Source: Membranipora membranacea
Lineage: Eukaryota; Bryozoa; Gymnolaemata; Cheilostomatida; Membraniporidae
Length of the DNA: 64,000 bases
Direction: 5' to 3'
Assembly (NCBI GenBank): GCA_914767715.1
Contig: OU612075.1
Span: forward strand, 21,140,001-21,204,000
The first letter of the stretch is position 1, and each line of letters starts with the position of its first letter. Under the pieces are notes generated by a model. It made no database searches, had not been told where the DNA came from, and saw nothing but the letters and a program-made list of their open reading frames with translations. Positions 63,901-64,000 of the stretch are shown one piece after another. Both the position numbers and the translations under genes were made by a program.

Positions 63901-64000
63901 ATATCGAGTGATGTATGGTATCAGTCACAAGGTTTTCAACAGGATTTAACATTATTGTAGAACGGCGACAAAGCTGGTTCTCGCAGCTTCTATGACTTTT
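60995..64000 (+). CDS. rhodopsin-like GPCR gene 6 of 6 (3' end beyond window)
   Basis: Exons: 60995-61157, 61401-61513, 61794-61919, 62617-63107, and 63961-64000 (start of the last exon, cut by the window edge). 311 residues are visible. The N-terminus starts MMKNTTDLS with a glycosylation site; TM1 is WVHLGILILGMITNPMIL; LERFAVVYFPLK ends TM3; the Cys pair is LACQI and IMCLHSKE. The last visible residues (LVLAASMTF) are the start of TM6. Exons 1 to 4 have exactly the same lengths as in gene 5 (163, 113, 126, 491), which supports recent duplication. TM7 and stop are outside. Class A receptor, ligand unknown. Confidence 0.86.

Overview
This is genomic DNA from an invertebrate animal. Genes are split into short exons by GT-AG introns of roughly 100 bp to 2.5 kb, and most protein families present are typical of animals (GH18 chitinases with peritrophin-type chitin-binding domains, an IgGFc-binding-domain protein, rhodopsin-like receptors). 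Intergenic DNA is AT-rich and carries LINE, SINE and fold-back remnants. Nothing in the window fixes the phylum, so I do not name one. All exon coordinates below were derived by hand from splice signals, conserved reading frame and comparison between paralogues.

Layout. (1) 1-1886, + strand: the 3' end of a gene for an IgGFc-binding-domain secreted or surface protein. (2) 2923-28860, - strand: a tandem array of three chitinase genes. Two (2923-10138 and 14412-22246) encode two GH18 domains joined by long Thr/Pro linkers; the third (25227-28860) has one domain. All five GH18 copies share the same intron positions. The C-terminal domains and the single-domain enzyme keep the catalytic DxxDxDxE motif; the N-terminal domain of both double-domain proteins has lost it. 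The 14412-22246 gene ends in a good CBM14 domain, while the 25227-28860 gene is followed by a frameshifted CBM14 exon. (3) 29639-40561, - strand: one gene that fuses a class V aminotransferase (cysteine-desulfurase-like) to a TtcA-type tRNA-thiolase PP-loop domain. Its 5' end is missing from the window. A large intron holds a separate two-exon gene (31777-32747) for a zinc-ribbon protein with a very Arg/Ser-rich tail. (4) 41850-64000, + strand: six tandem rhodopsin-like GPCR genes with the same five-exon plan. The first has a one-base frameshift and the last runs off the window.

How the parts may work together. The chitinase array looks like an expanded set of secreted chitin-degrading and chitin-binding proteins. 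The aminotransferase-TtcA fusion would put a sulfur donor and a tRNA 2-thiolation enzyme in one polypeptide. The receptor cluster is a lineage-specific expansion with unusually short C-terminal tails. I see no operon-like or defence-like system. The items most worth follow-up are the desulfurase-TtcA fusion with its missing 5' end, the nested zinc-ribbon/Arg-rich gene, and the repeated loss of catalysis in the N-terminal GH18 domains.
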